64,000 nucleotides of DNA from Candidatus Celerinatantimonas neptuna (GTDB taxonomy: Bacteria; Pseudomonadota; Gammaproteobacteria; Enterobacterales; Celerinatantimonadaceae). Both the position numbers and the translations under genes were made by a program. The notes beneath the pieces were generated by a model. The model worked only from the letters and a program-made list of their open reading frames with translations. It did not search any database and was not told the origin of the DNA. Location of the stretch: the NCBI GenBank assembly GCA_911810475.1, contig OU461276.1, positions 3,225,501 to 3,289,500 of the forward strand. The letters run 5' to 3'. Positions 20,022 to 31,200 of this stretch are shown in pieces. Within the stretch, counting starts at the first letter, position 1. Each line of letters begins with the position of its first letter.

Positions 20022-20740
20022 GTGCGACACTCATGGAAAGGTGTAGAAGAGGTAGCCAACGGCTGAAAGTGGTACTCTCTTCTTGCCAAAGAAACAAGCA
20101 GTACTACCATGAATTATCAGCAGTTGACCCAGGAAGACGATACCAGATTTCCCCTTTTTGGAACTGGGAATTTCGATCGCCGACATCGCTAAAAAGAAAG
20201 TGTCATCGTTCAACAGTGTATTGTGAAATAAAAAGGCATCGTACGCACAACCACTATTGTCCACAAAGCGCTCATGCATCTTCTGTCACTCATGAATGGA
20301 TTTATCGGTATGTTGCTCTCGATAAATATCAGGGTGGCAAGCGCTACCGTCACTTGAGACACGGCCCCAGCTATCAAGAATGCTGAATCAATTGATAATC
20401 GACCAGTGATTGTTGATAGCCGGGAACGGTTTGGGGGCTGGGAGATTGATACCGTTTTAGGTCAGCACGGGACGGAGCGATAGTCACCTTTTTGGAGAGA
20501 AAAAGCCGTTTCTATTTGGTTAAAAAAGTCCCGTCTAAATCCGCGGATGCAGTGACTAAAGCAACGGTAGACCTGCTGCTACCGTACAAAGAGCATGTAC
20601 ATACGATCACAGCAGATAAGGAGCTTCAGTTCGCTCAATCAAGGATTAATAACCGTCACAAAAAGTGTTTAGGGTTCAAACAGCCAGCCGTGATTTTTAA
20701 AAAAATGGCAATGGCTGCTTGATATTAGAGAGTGTCGCAT
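20022..20740 (+). mobile_element. Decayed, internally deleted IS30-family element
   Basis: Matching ends TGCGACACTC (20023-20032) and its inverse GAGTGTCGCA (20730-20739) enclose about 720 bases, shorter than a normal IS30 element of roughly 1.1 kb. Fragments of the transposase appear in several frames: the HTH part (CHRSTVYCEIKRHRTHNHYCPQ), WIYRYVALDKYQGGK, WEIDTVLGQHG, the DDE-domain start (MERKSRFYLVKKVPSKSADAV) and the C-terminus (KKCLGFKQPAVIFKKMA). The segment between the ADN-type motif and SRINNR is missing, so the catalytic domain is gone. Non-functional relic. Confidence 0.85.
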
Positions 20741-21455
20741 TCCCGAGTTAAATTCGGGATTATTTTAATGATAATTAATTCTTTTATAGAGCCATTAAAA
20801 AATATTAATTTAAGTTATTTTCCCATCCATATATACAATATAAATATAAAATGTTTTATATATGAATATTTACGACTTCATAAATATATTGAGTGAGTGA
20901 TGATGGTTTCTTATCCATTATTAAATGATATTTATTACTAAATAAAAATAATACTTTTTTAGATAAAATAAACGCTCTGTCGAGATAAAAACATTCCAAC
21001 CCCATTTTATTGGGTGAATAGGTTAAATTCATTTATAAGCCGAATTTTATTCGGTTCAGTTTATAAATATAGTTATTTATATCGCCTGAAAGATACCCCT
21101 GTGATTTAGAATATATTGATTATAATCAACAGGTTAATATTATTTGATCTTGTTGTTTAAAAAAACAATAAATGTTTGTTGACAAGAACTGAATAAATGC
21201 TTTACACTTTCTGACAAATTAGGAGCGGTGATATCTATATTGATATACGAACAACCCGGTTCGTCATGATATTAATGCGTCATTTTTATTGTATCTCGGT
21301 TATTGAATCATTCTCATTTTGATCGTTACCCGATATCTATTCTGAGCCCCTGATTTTTTCTTAATGATTCAGTCCATTCCGGCGGAGGTTTTATTCCGGT
21401 TAAACCCCCGGGGCCGGTGTGCCGTTTATTTCATATATAAAGAAGTTATTGGAAT
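20741..21455. other. AT-rich upstream region of the two-partner-secretion operon
   Basis: About 700 very AT-rich bases, sharply different from the GC-rich genes that follow. No coding frame is convincing. Long AT tracts in front of acquired genes are often H-NS targets (inference). A candidate promoter lies near 21179. Confidence 0.5.
21179..21209 (+). promoter_or_regulatory. Candidate promoter of the IalB-tpsB-tpsA operon
   Basis: A perfect -35 TTGACA (21179-21184) is followed after about 19 bases by TACACT. The -10 match and spacing are mediocre, so this is only a candidate. Confidence 0.3.
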
Positions 21456-22001
21456 ATGTTATTTTCAGGGATATTACGTCATTTATGCCGTTCAGGCTGG
21501 CTGGCCGGTTGTCTGGTCATGGCCAACGCACATGCAGCGGTCGATGCTCTGCCACATCATTATCAGGACTGGACCTATCAGTGTGCGCCTTCTTCGAATA
21601 ATCTGGCGGTGCCTTCATGCGAGGTGTCACAGGCGGTTAAAATTGACCGGCAGGGTCACCTGGTAACGATTTTAGAGCTGGCTTTGTCAAAACAGGGCCC
21701 CACGCATCATGTGTTGACCATTCTGGCGCCGTTAAATTTATACCTCCCTTCGGGCTTTGAGCTGGCCTGGGGCACCCACCACTCTCACGCGGTCCCATTT
21801 CTGAGCTGCTCCCGTCAGGGGTGTCTGGCCCGGATGCGGGTGACCCCGGCGTTACTGGCCGGACTGAAACATCAGTCCCGGGCCACCGGGTTGTTCCGGC
21901 TGGCCAATCATAAAGAGGTTCGCCTGCTTTTTTCGCTGAAAGGTTTCTCTGATGCGTTTGCGGTACTGCAACAGAACGGGCCTGGTCCGGTCCGGCATTA
22001 A
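21456..22001 (+). CDS. Invasion-associated locus B (IalB)-like periplasmic protein
   Basis: 181 residues with a signal peptide ending ANAHA (about residue 27). The mature part follows the IalB pattern: WTYQC near the start, later FLSCSRQGCLARM with the Cys pair, and LLFSLKGFSDAFAVL at the end. IalB proteins are small periplasmic or surface proteins linked to host interaction in Bartonella; their biochemical role is unclear. Four cysteines (residues about 42, 55, 112 and 117) could form disulfides. The gene ends exactly where the tpsB frame opens and is GC-rich like tpsBA, so it is probably part of the operon. A role as periplasmic helper for the TpsA precursor is speculation. Confidence 0.7.
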   Translation: MLFSGILRHLCRSGWLAGCLVMANAHAAVDALPHHYQDWTYQCAPSSNNLAVPSCEVSQAVKIDRQGHLVTILELALSKQGPTHHVLTILAPLNLYLPSGFELAWGTHHSHAVPFLSCSRQGCLARMRVTPALLAGLKHQSRATGLFRLANHKEVRLLFSLKGFSDAFAVLQQNGPGPVRH

Positions 22002-22016
22002 TTGCTGAGCCAACCG

Positions 22017-23774
22017 ATGAACAAGAGAACACGCGCCGTGCGGGCGCTGTCGGGGGGGGTGTGTTGTGCGCTGTTGCTGGGGAGCCCCATGGCCCGGGCG
22101 ACAGTGCCTGAGTCGGCGATTGTGCAGGCGATCCGGTTGCAACAGAAGCGGGCGGCCCTGAAACGTCGTCAGGCGCTTGTGCAACAGCAACACCAGCGCC
22201 TGCCGCAGCGTCAGGCGTTACCGTCCCCTTTGGTTACCGGCGTGACAGGCCAGCGGTGTGAGCGGGTCCGGACCATCCGGATCACCGGTAACCATGTCAT
22301 ATCTTCATCGCGCCTGAGCGCACTGGCCCGGCCATATGGAGGGCATTGCCTCGGGCTTGCCCAAATCAATGCGCTGCTGAAACAGATCACGTTTGTTTAT
22401 ATGAAGCGGGGGTATGTAGCCTCCCGGGCCTACTTACCCCAGCAGGACCTGGCCAGCGGGCAGTTGCATATTGTGATTGTCGAGGGAACTTTGACCCGGA
22501 TCACCTTTCATGAGCCGGTACGGGCGCCTCACCGGCTGGCGGCCATGATTTTCCCCGGGCTGACCGGTCAGCCGGTTAATCTGCGTGCGATTGAACAGGG
22601 GCTGGACCAGCTGAACCGGCTGCCGTCCTGGCAAGCCCGGACGGCATTACACCCCGGTGCCAGACCGGGGCAGTCCCGGCTGCTGATTTTAGGCCAACCC
22701 GGGAAGGCGTGGCGACTTAGTGCCAGCGCCGATAATCAGGGAAGTCGCTCGACGGGGCACTATGACAGCGGCCTGGGACTGGTGGTCGATAATCCGGCCG
22801 GTCTTGGGGATCAGGTGAGTGTGCATTATCAGCACAGTATGGCCGACAGCCCGTTGGCCTGGTCCAAAGACCGCCATCGCAGCGATGATGTGATGCTCAG
22901 TTACTCGGTGCCCTATGGCAACTGGCTGGTGCGGATGAATGGCTCCGATTACTGGTACCATTCACGGTTGCAGGGCAATCTCACCCCGATCCAGACCTCC
23001 GGCACCAGTCGTTCCTGGACCCTGGGGGCCTCCCGGATGGTGTTCCGGGACCGGGTTTCTAAAACGCATCTGTCGCTGTCTCTGGGGTGGCAATCCAGTC
23101 ACAACGATGTGGATGGGACCCAGGTGGATGTGACCAGCCATGCCTTGACCACCCTGACCCTGGGCGTCTCACATGTCCGCCGGTGGCTCGGGGGACAACT
23201 CAGCGCGTCGCTGGATGATCGCCGGGGATTGCCCTGGTGGGGCGCGGCGCATGATCACCGCACCCGCCCGCAGACACCTAAAAGTGAATTTAACCTGGTG
23301 GACGCACAATTCGGTTTTTACCGGCCATTTCAGCTGGGGCAACAGCGCTGCAGCTGGAATGCTCAGCTGAGTGGGCAGTGGAGTCCCGAACGACTGTACT
23401 CTTCGCAGCAACTGACGCTGGGCGGGGCCAACAGTGTCCGGGGGCTTTCGTATGCCCTGTTTTCGGGCAATAACGGCGTCTGGCTCAGAAACACCCTGGC
23501 CTGGGCTCCCCAGCTTGCTGTTGCTCCCGGGGTGGCTCGCTGGCTGGGGAGCATTGAGCCCTATCTGGGTCTGGACGCCGGTCAGATTTTGAGCCAGCAG
23601 CGCCTGGCGATTGACGGGGGACATCTGGTGGGAGGCAGTCTCGGGCTGCGTAGCGTGGGGGGGCGGGTCCATCTGGAGCTGACCTGGAGCCATATTCTGG
23701 CCTATACGCGGGTAGCCGGACAAAGTGGTCTTGGCCGGGGCGTTCTGTACGCCAGCCTGGCGATGACCTATTAA
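22017..23774 (+). CDS. TpsB/CdiB outer-membrane transporter (ShlB/FhaC/HecB family)
   Basis: 585 residues. Signal peptide (MNKRTRAVRALSGGVCCALLLGSPMARA), then a Gln/Arg-rich linker, a POTRA domain (IRITGNHVISSSRLSALARPY to VIVEGTLTRITF, roughly residues 85-165) and a 16-strand barrel. The late motif RGLSYALFSGNNGVWLRN corresponds to the conserved VRGY/F region on the secretion loop. It exports the adjacent TpsA protein across the outer membrane. A TTG at 22002 is in frame; the ATG at 22017 gives the better signal peptide. 27 bases separate it from tpsA. Confidence 0.93.
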   Translation: MNKRTRAVRALSGGVCCALLLGSPMARATVPESAIVQAIRLQQKRAALKRRQALVQQQHQRLPQRQALPSPLVTGVTGQRCERVRTIRITGNHVISSSRLSALARPYGGHCLGLAQINALLKQITFVYMKRGYVASRAYLPQQDLASGQLHIVIVEGTLTRITFHEPVRAPHRLAAMIFPGLTGQPVNLRAIEQGLDQLNRLPSWQARTALHPGARPGQSRLLILGQPGKAWRLSASADNQGSRSTGHYDSGLGLVVDNPAGLGDQVSVHYQHSMADSPLAWSKDRHRSDDVMLSYSVPYGNWLVRMNGSDYWYHSRLQGNLTPIQTSGTSRSWTLGASRMVFRDRVSKTHLSLSLGWQSSHNDVDGTQVDVTSHALTTLTLGVSHVRRWLGGQLSASLDDRRGLPWWGAAHDHRTRPQTPKSEFNLVDAQFGFYRPFQLGQQRCSWNAQLSGQWSPERLYSSQQLTLGGANSVRGLSYALFSGNNGVWLRNTLAWAPQLAVAPGVARWLGSIEPYLGLDAGQILSQQRLAIDGGHLVGGSLGLRSVGGRVHLELTWSHILAYTRVAGQSGLGRGVLYASLAMTY

Positions 23775-23801
23775 CACAACCGACTGACAGGGAATGTGCA
23801 C

Positions 23802-26800
23802 ATGACAATGTTTCATCGGATCCGGCTTTTTGAACTGTGTAACCGGCTGATTGTCGATTTTCTCTGTTTTTTACTGGTGTTTCAGCCCCTGCTGGCCAAT
23901 GCGGCCCAGCTCAAAGCGGATCCACATGCGTCGGCGGCCAACCGCCCGGTGATCACCCAGGCGGCCAATGGGGTGCCGATGGTCAATATTGCTACCCCCA
24001 ATGCTAAAGGGCTCTCCCATAACCAGTATCATGATTTTAATGTGGGCCGCCGGGGACTGATCCTCAACAATGCTACCGCTGAAATGGGGCGCTCCAAGCT
24101 GGGCGGGATTGTTGAAGGAAATCCAAATCTGAAACACAGTGGCCCGGCGGCGGTTATTCTCAATGAAGTGACCAGCACCAATCCGTCGACCCTCAAGGGC
24201 ATGCTGGAAGTGTATGGCCATTCGGCGGATGTCATCATTGCCAACCCCAACGGACTGACCTGCAATGGCTGCGGGTTTATCAATACCCCGCGTGCCACGC
24301 TGACCACCGGGGTGCCTCAAATTGCCACAGACGGGACACTGAGCGGATTTCGGGTGGGCCAGGGACGCATTGATATCGGGCGTAACGGCGCCGATTTAAA
24401 GCAGACGGCCCTCTTTGATCTGGTCTCCCGACAGATCCACCTTGACGGACCGGTCAATGCAAAAAACCGGCTGGGCCTGTTTAGTGGCCGTAACACCTTT
24501 GATTATGCCACCCGACAGCTGCATCCGCTTCAGAAAGGCCGTCACAAAGCGGCCCCGGAAGTGGCCATCGATTCGACCGCCTTTGGTGGGATGTATGCCG
24601 GTCAGATCCAGATTATGGCGACAGACGCGGGAACCGGAGTACGGATGCGCGGTGATATGGCCGCCAACGCAAAGGCCATGCACATTACGGCCAGTGGTCA
24701 GATTGTCCTGAATCATGCCACGGCCCAAACCGGTTTAACCGCAACGTCGACACATCAAGGTATCACCGTGACCGATGCGGCCTATGCCGGAAAAAACCTC
24801 AGTCTGAATGGGCATACCCACGTGGCACTGGCGAAACAGGCCGACGTGGCGGCGAAACAGGCCATCACGGTCACCAGTCAGACATTAACGCTGGGCGATC
24901 AAAGCCAGATCCTCAATGGGGTGGACTCGAAAGGAAACGCCACGCAGACCCATGATGCGATCCATCTTCACACCAGCGGGAACGCAACGCTCGGACAGGG
25001 CCAGGTCAGTTCGTCCGGGGCTTTAGATATCACGGCCAATACCCTTGATGTGAGTCGATCTGCGGCGACGACGAGCAATACGCTGAGTGCACAAAATGGG
25101 CTGACGATCGCAGCCCGGCAGATCCTCGCACAGCATGGACGCATTGCGACCAATGGCAATTTAAAACTCAGCGGTGCGCCTGATCTGACACTGGACCATG
25201 GGCAATACACCGCACAGGGAACGATCCAGATGTCAGCGACCCGGTTGTCGTCCAGTGCGACGATGACCGCAGGGGGAAACCTCACGGCCACCGCGACAGG
25301 ACAGCAACTGCAAAACAGTGGGCAGGTGCACAGTAATGCCGGGGTCGTATTGCAATCGGCCGGGGCTCTGACCAACAGAGGCACCGTCAGTGCACAGGCC
25401 ACCTTACAGAGCAGCGCCGGGAGCACGCTGAGTAATACCGGAACACTGAATGCTAATGGTATGCAATTGGCGGCGTCCACTCTTGTGAATAGCGGCACGT
25501 TACTCAACTATCAGCAGGCGTTGCAGCTGATCGCTCATCAGGCCCTGAGTAACAGCGGACGTATCGATTCGCTGGACACCCTGAGTATCCACGATGCGGG
25601 GGCACTGACCAATAGCGGAACCCTTGTGGCCCAGCAGCCGCTGACCCTGGAGACCGGGATACTGACCAATTCAGGGCAGCTGAATGCGGCGCAAATTCAT
25701 GGCACTCTCAAAGGGATTGACAACCGGGGGGCCATCGAGAGTCTCAGCGGTGATTTAACACTGCAGGATTCCGGTGATCTGGATAACCAGGGGCAACTGG
25801 TCTCAGCGGCGCAGAAGACGACTATTCAGGTTCAAGGCGATATCCATAATGAGGGTTTGATCGCTGCAAAGACGGCCTTGAGCCTGACCGTCAACGGCCA
25901 GTATCAGAGCCAGGCTCAGGGCACTTTGCAGGCCGACTCGGTGACGGTGCAGGCGCACGGGGTTGATAATGGCGGACAGATCACGGCCAGTCAGGGCGCG
26001 CTGATGCTGGCGAGTGCGAAGGATATCACCAACAGTGGAACCCTTCAGACCAAACAGGGGCTGACCCTGAGCCTGCCGGGGGATATGACCAACAGCGGCA
26101 CGGTGCAAAGCGGGCAGACGCTGAGCGTTACCCCAGCGAAGCAACAGACTATCGGCACCCTGACCAATCAGCAGGGCGGACAAATCAAAGCCGCCAGCCT
26201 GAGTCTGCCGGTGGCGAAGCTGATCAATGCCGGCGTGATCCGGGCAACCGGCGCGCTGAACCTTCATGATCGCGGGGCACTTCAGAATGCAGCGCATGGC
26301 CGGATCATCGCCGGAACCTTGCAACTGAATGCCCAGTCACTGACCAACCAGGGGACCCTGGGCACGTTGGATGGCGATGCACAGATCACCACCTCGGCTG
26401 GGCTGACCAACCGCGGGATCCTGCAAAGTGCCGGTGGATTGCAATTAACAGTTCACCAGGCATTGACCAATGATGCAGCCGGGCAGATCCAGGGAAAAAC
26501 CCTGTCAGTCACCAGCCAGGGACTGAGCAATGCCGGGGTTCTGGGCGCCCGGGCAGGATTATTCCAGCTGACCGACACCGGGGATGTAACCAACAGTGGT
26601 GAGCTGCTTGCCAACGCCAATCAGCAGCTCACCATCACCGGCAGCCTGACCAACAGCGGTGTGATCCAGAGCCTGAAACAAGTCACCATCACCACTCATA
26701 CCGGTCCGTCGGCCGGGACCTATCAGAGCAGTACCGGCGGTGTACTACAGGGGCAGTCAGTGACCCTTCAGAGCGATGACGTCACCAATGCCGGGGCCAT

Positions 26801-28166
26801 GACAGCCAGTGGCGGTATCCTCAAATTGAGGAGTGATCATCAAATCACCAATAGCGGGGCTATCGAAGCAAAAAGCGCTTTGCAACTGATATTACCGGGA
26901 ACCCTCACTAACAGCGGGATACTGCTCAGTGAACAGGGACTGAGCGTGGCGCAGGCCAGTGGCGCGGCCATTGCCGGGCTGACCAATGACCCGAGTGGAC
27001 AGATCCAGGCGATGACCGTGAGTCTGCCTGTCGCGAGTCTTCGCAATGCCGGTCACATTCGGGCCGTTAAAACCCTGAGTATCACCGACCACGGGGCCCT
27101 GACCAACCAGGGGACGGTGCAGGCGAATGACGATATCACCCTGCATATTCACGGCAATGTCGATAACCAGGGAACGCTGAGTGCCGGCGGCACACTGCAA
27201 CTGCAGGGACTGGCACAAGGAGCCAGTGGGACCGTGCACAATGAACAACATGGCCAGTGGATTGGCGGGCAGCTGACCCTTCACAGTGCAGCGCTGACCA
27301 ACCAGGGGACCCTCGGATCCACCCTTGGAGATGTGACCCTGGAGACCCCAGGGACGGTGACCAACACCGGAACCTTCGTCAGCCAGGGCAACCTGAGCCT
27401 GCAAACGGACCAGGCCCTGACGAACAGTGGGACGTTACTGGCCCATCAGCAGCTCACGTTGAGTGGGTTGAAAACCACGCAGGCCAATGCCGCGCTGACC
27501 AACAGTGGCATTCTGCAGGGCGGCACCGTGCAGCTGCACAGCACCACCGTCAGCAATACCGGGCGGATGGTCGCGACCGGACAAGGTGGGCTGAGCCTGA
27601 CTACCCCGGATGCGCTGACCAATGCCGGGACACTCGACAGCCTGGGAAGCCTGACCCTGCATCTCGGCCATGGCCTGACCAACCCCGGTCAGATGGAAGC
27701 GAAACAGGCGCTGAGTTTGATGTTGAGCGGGGATCTGAGTAACCGTGGCACCCTGCTCAGTGAACAGGCCCTGAGCCTGCAGGGCGTCGCCTCATTCACC
27801 AACACCGCCAGCGGTCATATCCAGGCTGCCCGGTTAAATCTGCCGGTGGGCACCTTCAGCAATGCCGGTTACATCGGGGCGGTCAACGACCTGATCATCA
27901 CCGACCCGGGCACCCTGACGAACAGCGGTTCTCTGCTCAGTGGTGGGGATAGTTCCCTGACCGTTGCGAGCAGCCTGACCAATCAGGGCCAGATCCAGGC
28001 CAACGGCACCCTGACCGTGCATGGTACCACCGCCAGACAGGCCAGCGGGGCGTTGACCAATGACGCCAAAGCCACCTTAAGCGCGACCACCTTACAGCTT
28101 CATGCGGCCCGCTTCACCAATGACGGCACCCTGAGCAGTGGGGCCGGTGGCATGACGGGCAGCTGA
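23802..28166 (+). CDS. TpsA/CdiA-like filamentous effector, N-terminal part (frameshifted)
   Basis: 1,454 codons before a premature TGA at 28164. An extended signal (MTMFHRIRLFELCNRLIVDF..., cleavage after ANA near residue 35) precedes the TPS secretion domain (about residues 36-280) with its hallmarks NPNG (about residue 148) and CNGCGFINTPRATLTTG. The rest is a long run of FHA-type beta-helix repeats (variants of LTNSGTLxxxxxLTL). GGGA eight bases before the ATG at 23802 fixes the start. The next open frame (28241-35317) continues the same repeats in another phase, so one gene of about 11.5 kb is split by a single-base-type shift around 28140-28165. It may be a pseudogene, a sequencing error, or a truncated secreted repeat fragment. 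Confidence 0.88.
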   Translation: MTMFHRIRLFELCNRLIVDFLCFLLVFQPLLANAAQLKADPHASAANRPVITQAANGVPMVNIATPNAKGLSHNQYHDFNVGRRGLILNNATAEMGRSKLGGIVEGNPNLKHSGPAAVILNEVTSTNPSTLKGMLEVYGHSADVIIANPNGLTCNGCGFINTPRATLTTGVPQIATDGTLSGFRVGQGRIDIGRNGADLKQTALFDLVSRQIHLDGPVNAKNRLGLFSGRNTFDYATRQLHPLQKGRHKAAPEVAIDSTAFGGMYAGQIQIMATDAGTGVRMRGDMAANAKAMHITASGQIVLNHATAQTGLTATSTHQGITVTDAAYAGKNLSLNGHTHVALAKQADVAAKQAITVTSQTLTLGDQSQILNGVDSKGNATQTHDAIHLHTSGNATLGQGQVSSSGALDITANTLDVSRSAATTSNTLSAQNGLTIAARQILAQHGRIATNGNLKLSGAPDLTLDHGQYTAQGTIQMSATRLSSSATMTAGGNLTATATGQQLQNSGQVHSNAGVVLQSAGALTNRGTVSAQATLQSSAGSTLSNTGTLNANGMQLAASTLVNSGTLLNYQQALQLIAHQALSNSGRIDSLDTLSIHDAGALTNSGTLVAQQPLTLETGILTNSGQLNAAQIHGTLKGIDNRGAIESLSGDLTLQDSGDLDNQGQLVSAAQKTTIQVQGDIHNEGLIAAKTALSLTVNGQYQSQAQGTLQADSVTVQAHGVDNGGQITASQGALMLASAKDITNSGTLQTKQGLTLSLPGDMTNSGTVQSGQTLSVTPAKQQTIGTLTNQQGGQIKAASLSLPVAKLINAGVIRATGALNLHDRGALQNAAHGRIIAGTLQLNAQSLTNQGTLGTLDGDAQITTSAGLTNRGILQSAGGLQLTVHQALTNDAAGQIQGKTLSVTSQGLSNAGVLGARAGLFQLTDTGDVTNSGELLANANQQLTITGSLTNSGVIQSLKQVTITTHTGPSAGTYQSSTGGVLQGQSVTLQSDDVTNAGAMTASGGILKLRSDHQITNSGAIEAKSALQLILPGTLTNSGILLSEQGLSVAQASGAAIAGLTNDPSGQIQAMTVSLPVASLRNAGHIRAVKTLSITDHGALTNQGTVQANDDITLHIHGNVDNQGTLSAGGTLQLQGLAQGASGTVHNEQHGQWIGGQLTLHSAALTNQGTLGSTLGDVTLETPGTVTNTGTFVSQGNLSLQTDQALTNSGTLLAHQQLTLSGLKTTQANAALTNSGILQGGTVQLHSTTVSNTGRMVATGQGGLSLTTPDALTNAGTLDSLGSLTLHLGHGLTNPGQMEAKQALSLMLSGDLSNRGTLLSEQALSLQGVASFTNTASGHIQAARLNLPVGTFSNAGYIGAVNDLIITDPGTLTNSGSLLSGGDSSLTVASSLTNQGQIQANGTLTVHGTTARQASGALTNDAKATLSATTLQLHAARFTNDGTLSSGAGGMTGS

Positions 28167-28240
28167 CCACCGCCGGTACGCTTGGCAACAAAGGGGCGCT
28201 GCAAAGTCAGGGCAACCTGCGCCTGGCCATCGGGCAGCAG

Positions 28241-31200
28241 ATGAGCAACAGCGGCACGGTGCAGGCCGTCAAGACCCTGAGCCTGAGCGGCGTGAAGACC
28301 GGCAGCGCCAGTGGCCTGCTGACCAATACCGCGACAGGACAACTCAAAGCCGGGGCCGTTAGTCTGGCCAGTCAGGGAATACGCAACGCCGGGCTGATAG
28401 GGGCCGTGAGCGGGCTGCTGAGCCTACAAGATAGCCAGGATATGACCAACAGCGGGCAGCTGCTGGCTAATGCCGACAGTGCACTGACTATTGGCGGCAA
28501 ACTGGATAACAGCGGGCTGATCGACACCCGCAAGAGCCTGACGCTGAGTACCGGCAAAGCGCTGAACAACGCAGGTCAGTTGATCAGTTTAGGTACTGCG
28601 CATGTGCAGGTGGGGCAAGGCTTTACCAATCAACAGAAAGCCCGGCTCAGTGCGGGCACACTGCAATTGCAGGCGGCCAGCCTGAGCAATGAGGGCACGG
28701 TACAGACCGGTCGGGGGGCCTTGCAGCTGACCAGTACGAAGGGGCTGACCAATCAGGGCACAGTGAGCGGGGGTGGCGATGTCACGGTGACCCTGGCCGG
28801 GGACCTTCAGAACAGCGGCACGCTGCAAAGTACGAAGATACTGCAGGTGGTGAATGCCCATCAGGGCGCCATTGGTGCGCTGACCAACATGCAAAGCGGG
28901 CAGATGAAAGCGGCGCAACTGGATATGAACGTGGCCAGCCTGAGCAATGCCGGGGTGCTGGGCGGGACACGCATGTTGCAGCTACGTGACCGGCAGGACC
29001 TGACCAATAGTGGGCAGCTGCTCTCCAGTGGCTCGGCGACCTTGCAAGTGGGCGGAACCGTGACCAACCAGGGGGTCATCCATGCCCGCGATGCATTGCA
29101 ACTGAGCGGCGCCAACGGGGCGGCCAGTGGGGCATTGAGCAACCAGAGCTCGGCCAGCATGACGGGTGGGTCAGTGCGCGTGAATGCCTCAAGTGTTACC
29201 AATGCCGGGCAGTTGGGCTCTGCGACAGGCAATACCACCGTGAGCAGCGCGGCGACTCTGACGAACAGTGGTCAGCTGCTCAGCCAACAGGATTTAACCC
29301 TGGCGCTGCCCAAGGGGCTGACCAATACCGGGACGCTGGCCGCGCAAGGCACTTTAACGGTGCATGGGCTGACCGCCAAACAGGCGGGCGGGGCGCTGAG
29401 TAATGGTGCTAAAGCCAGCATCAAAGCGGGGCAGATGGATGCGCACGTCAGCAGCCTGAGCAATGCCGGGGTGCTGGGGGCCACTCAGGGGGCACTGACC
29501 CTGCGTGTGCAGCATAACCTGAGCAACAGCGGGCAACTGGCCGGCAATGCGGATGTCACTCTGGCGCTGGGCGGCACACTGACCAATAGCGGGACGCTGA
29601 CCAGCCTGGGGCAACTGGCTTTGGGGGGACTGGGGGCTGGCGGTGGAGCCGGAGGCTTGATTAACCAGCGGGGGGCCAGCCTGAAGGCCCATGCCCTGAG
29701 TCTGGCGACTCAGACGCTGACCAATGCGGGGCTTATCGGCGCCAGCCAGGGCACTCTGGCCCTGACGCTGGGCCAGGATGTGGACAATAGCGGAACGCTG
29801 GCGTCGAACGGGGATTTGACCGTGACCAGTGACCATCTGCTGACCAATGCCGGAACCCTGGTCAGTGCGAAGACGCTGACGGTGCGTAATGCCACATCCA
29901 AGGGCAAAGGCCAGTTGATTAATGCCAGTGGCGGGCAGTTGCGGGCGGGCGGTCTGAGTGTTGCGGATGCAGCTTTTAGTAACCACGGGGCGATTCAGGT
30001 GGGGGGATTGGGTGGCCAGTGGGCGGAGCAGGGTGACTGGGTCAATGATGGCCAGATCACGGCCAGTGGGGCGCTGGTGATTGGGGCCGATGGACAGATA
30101 GCCAACCAGGGCAGCGGTGCGGTGCAAAGCGCGGCGCTGTTGCAGCTTCAAGGGGCCAGTGGCTCGAATGCCGGGGCGGTGTCGAACACGGTGAACGGGC
30201 TGCTGAGCGGGGCGAGCGGGGTGGCGATTGCGGCGGCTTCACTGACTAATGCGGGGCAGCTGGGGTCGGCCAGCGGGGCGGTAACCACGGCACTGACGGG
30301 GAATTTGACCAATACCGGGTTGCTGTATGGCGGGACTAATCTGGCGCTGCGTCTGGATGGGGATGCGGTGAATAATCAGGGGGATATGCTGGCGCAGCAG
30401 AGTCTGACGCTGCGCGGGCTGTCGGCGGCTAATGCGGCCAGTCTGGTGAATGAGAACAGCGGGATGATGGAGGCGGTGGCCGGGGATGTGGGGATCGCCA
30501 GTACGACACTGAGCAATTCGCTTGGGTCGACGGTGAAGGTGACAACCACCAAAACGACCCGGCATTGGCATTCAGGTGCGAAAAATTATACCACGGTCAC
30601 GACAACCCAGCATGCGTCCAACATTGGCAATGTTTCGCATCTGTTAGCCGGTGGCAATATGACGCTGACCGGGCAGACCATTCTGAACCGTTATGGAGAA
30701 ATTGCCGCCAATGGGGATGTAACCATCCATGCAGCAGAGATGACAAATGTATCCCAGTCGCTGATGCAGACTCAAAGGACAACAGGGTATGAAGCATTTT
30801 CTCGTTATCATTCAGGCGGAGGGGGTGAGCATAGTAGCGCTTCCAATCATATGGGATATACTGATATATGGACTGTTGGTTTACCAACCAGAACTACAAA
30901 AAAAGCCCTGACCCCAGTTTACGGTAGTATCAGCGCCGGTAAAACCCTGACGGTGAATGTCACCGGCACCTTTAATAATGTCGGCACCCGGCAGGGGGCT
31001 GCGGCACAAAGCTTATCGGCAGATGCCCAAAAAGTGGCGAAAAAAGCGAGCGTTCAGACCATCGCGGCCGGGGTTAGCCAGAGCAACTCACTCAGTGCGG
31101 CCCATCCAACCGTGGCCACATCCGGTGCGGTGCACGTTGTTGCCTCATCGGCTGATAAACAGGATACCCAGGCGCTTCAGGCGGTTCGTTCAACATCGGT

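Noticed and set aside
28130-28170. Programmed frameshift in tpsA
   Set aside because: No slippery heptamer or stimulatory structure is apparent; mutation or sequencing error is more likely.
24029-30571. Many long minus-strand frames opposite tpsA
   Set aside because: GC-rich repetitive coding sequence leaves the antisense frames open; they have no ribosome sites or family motifs.
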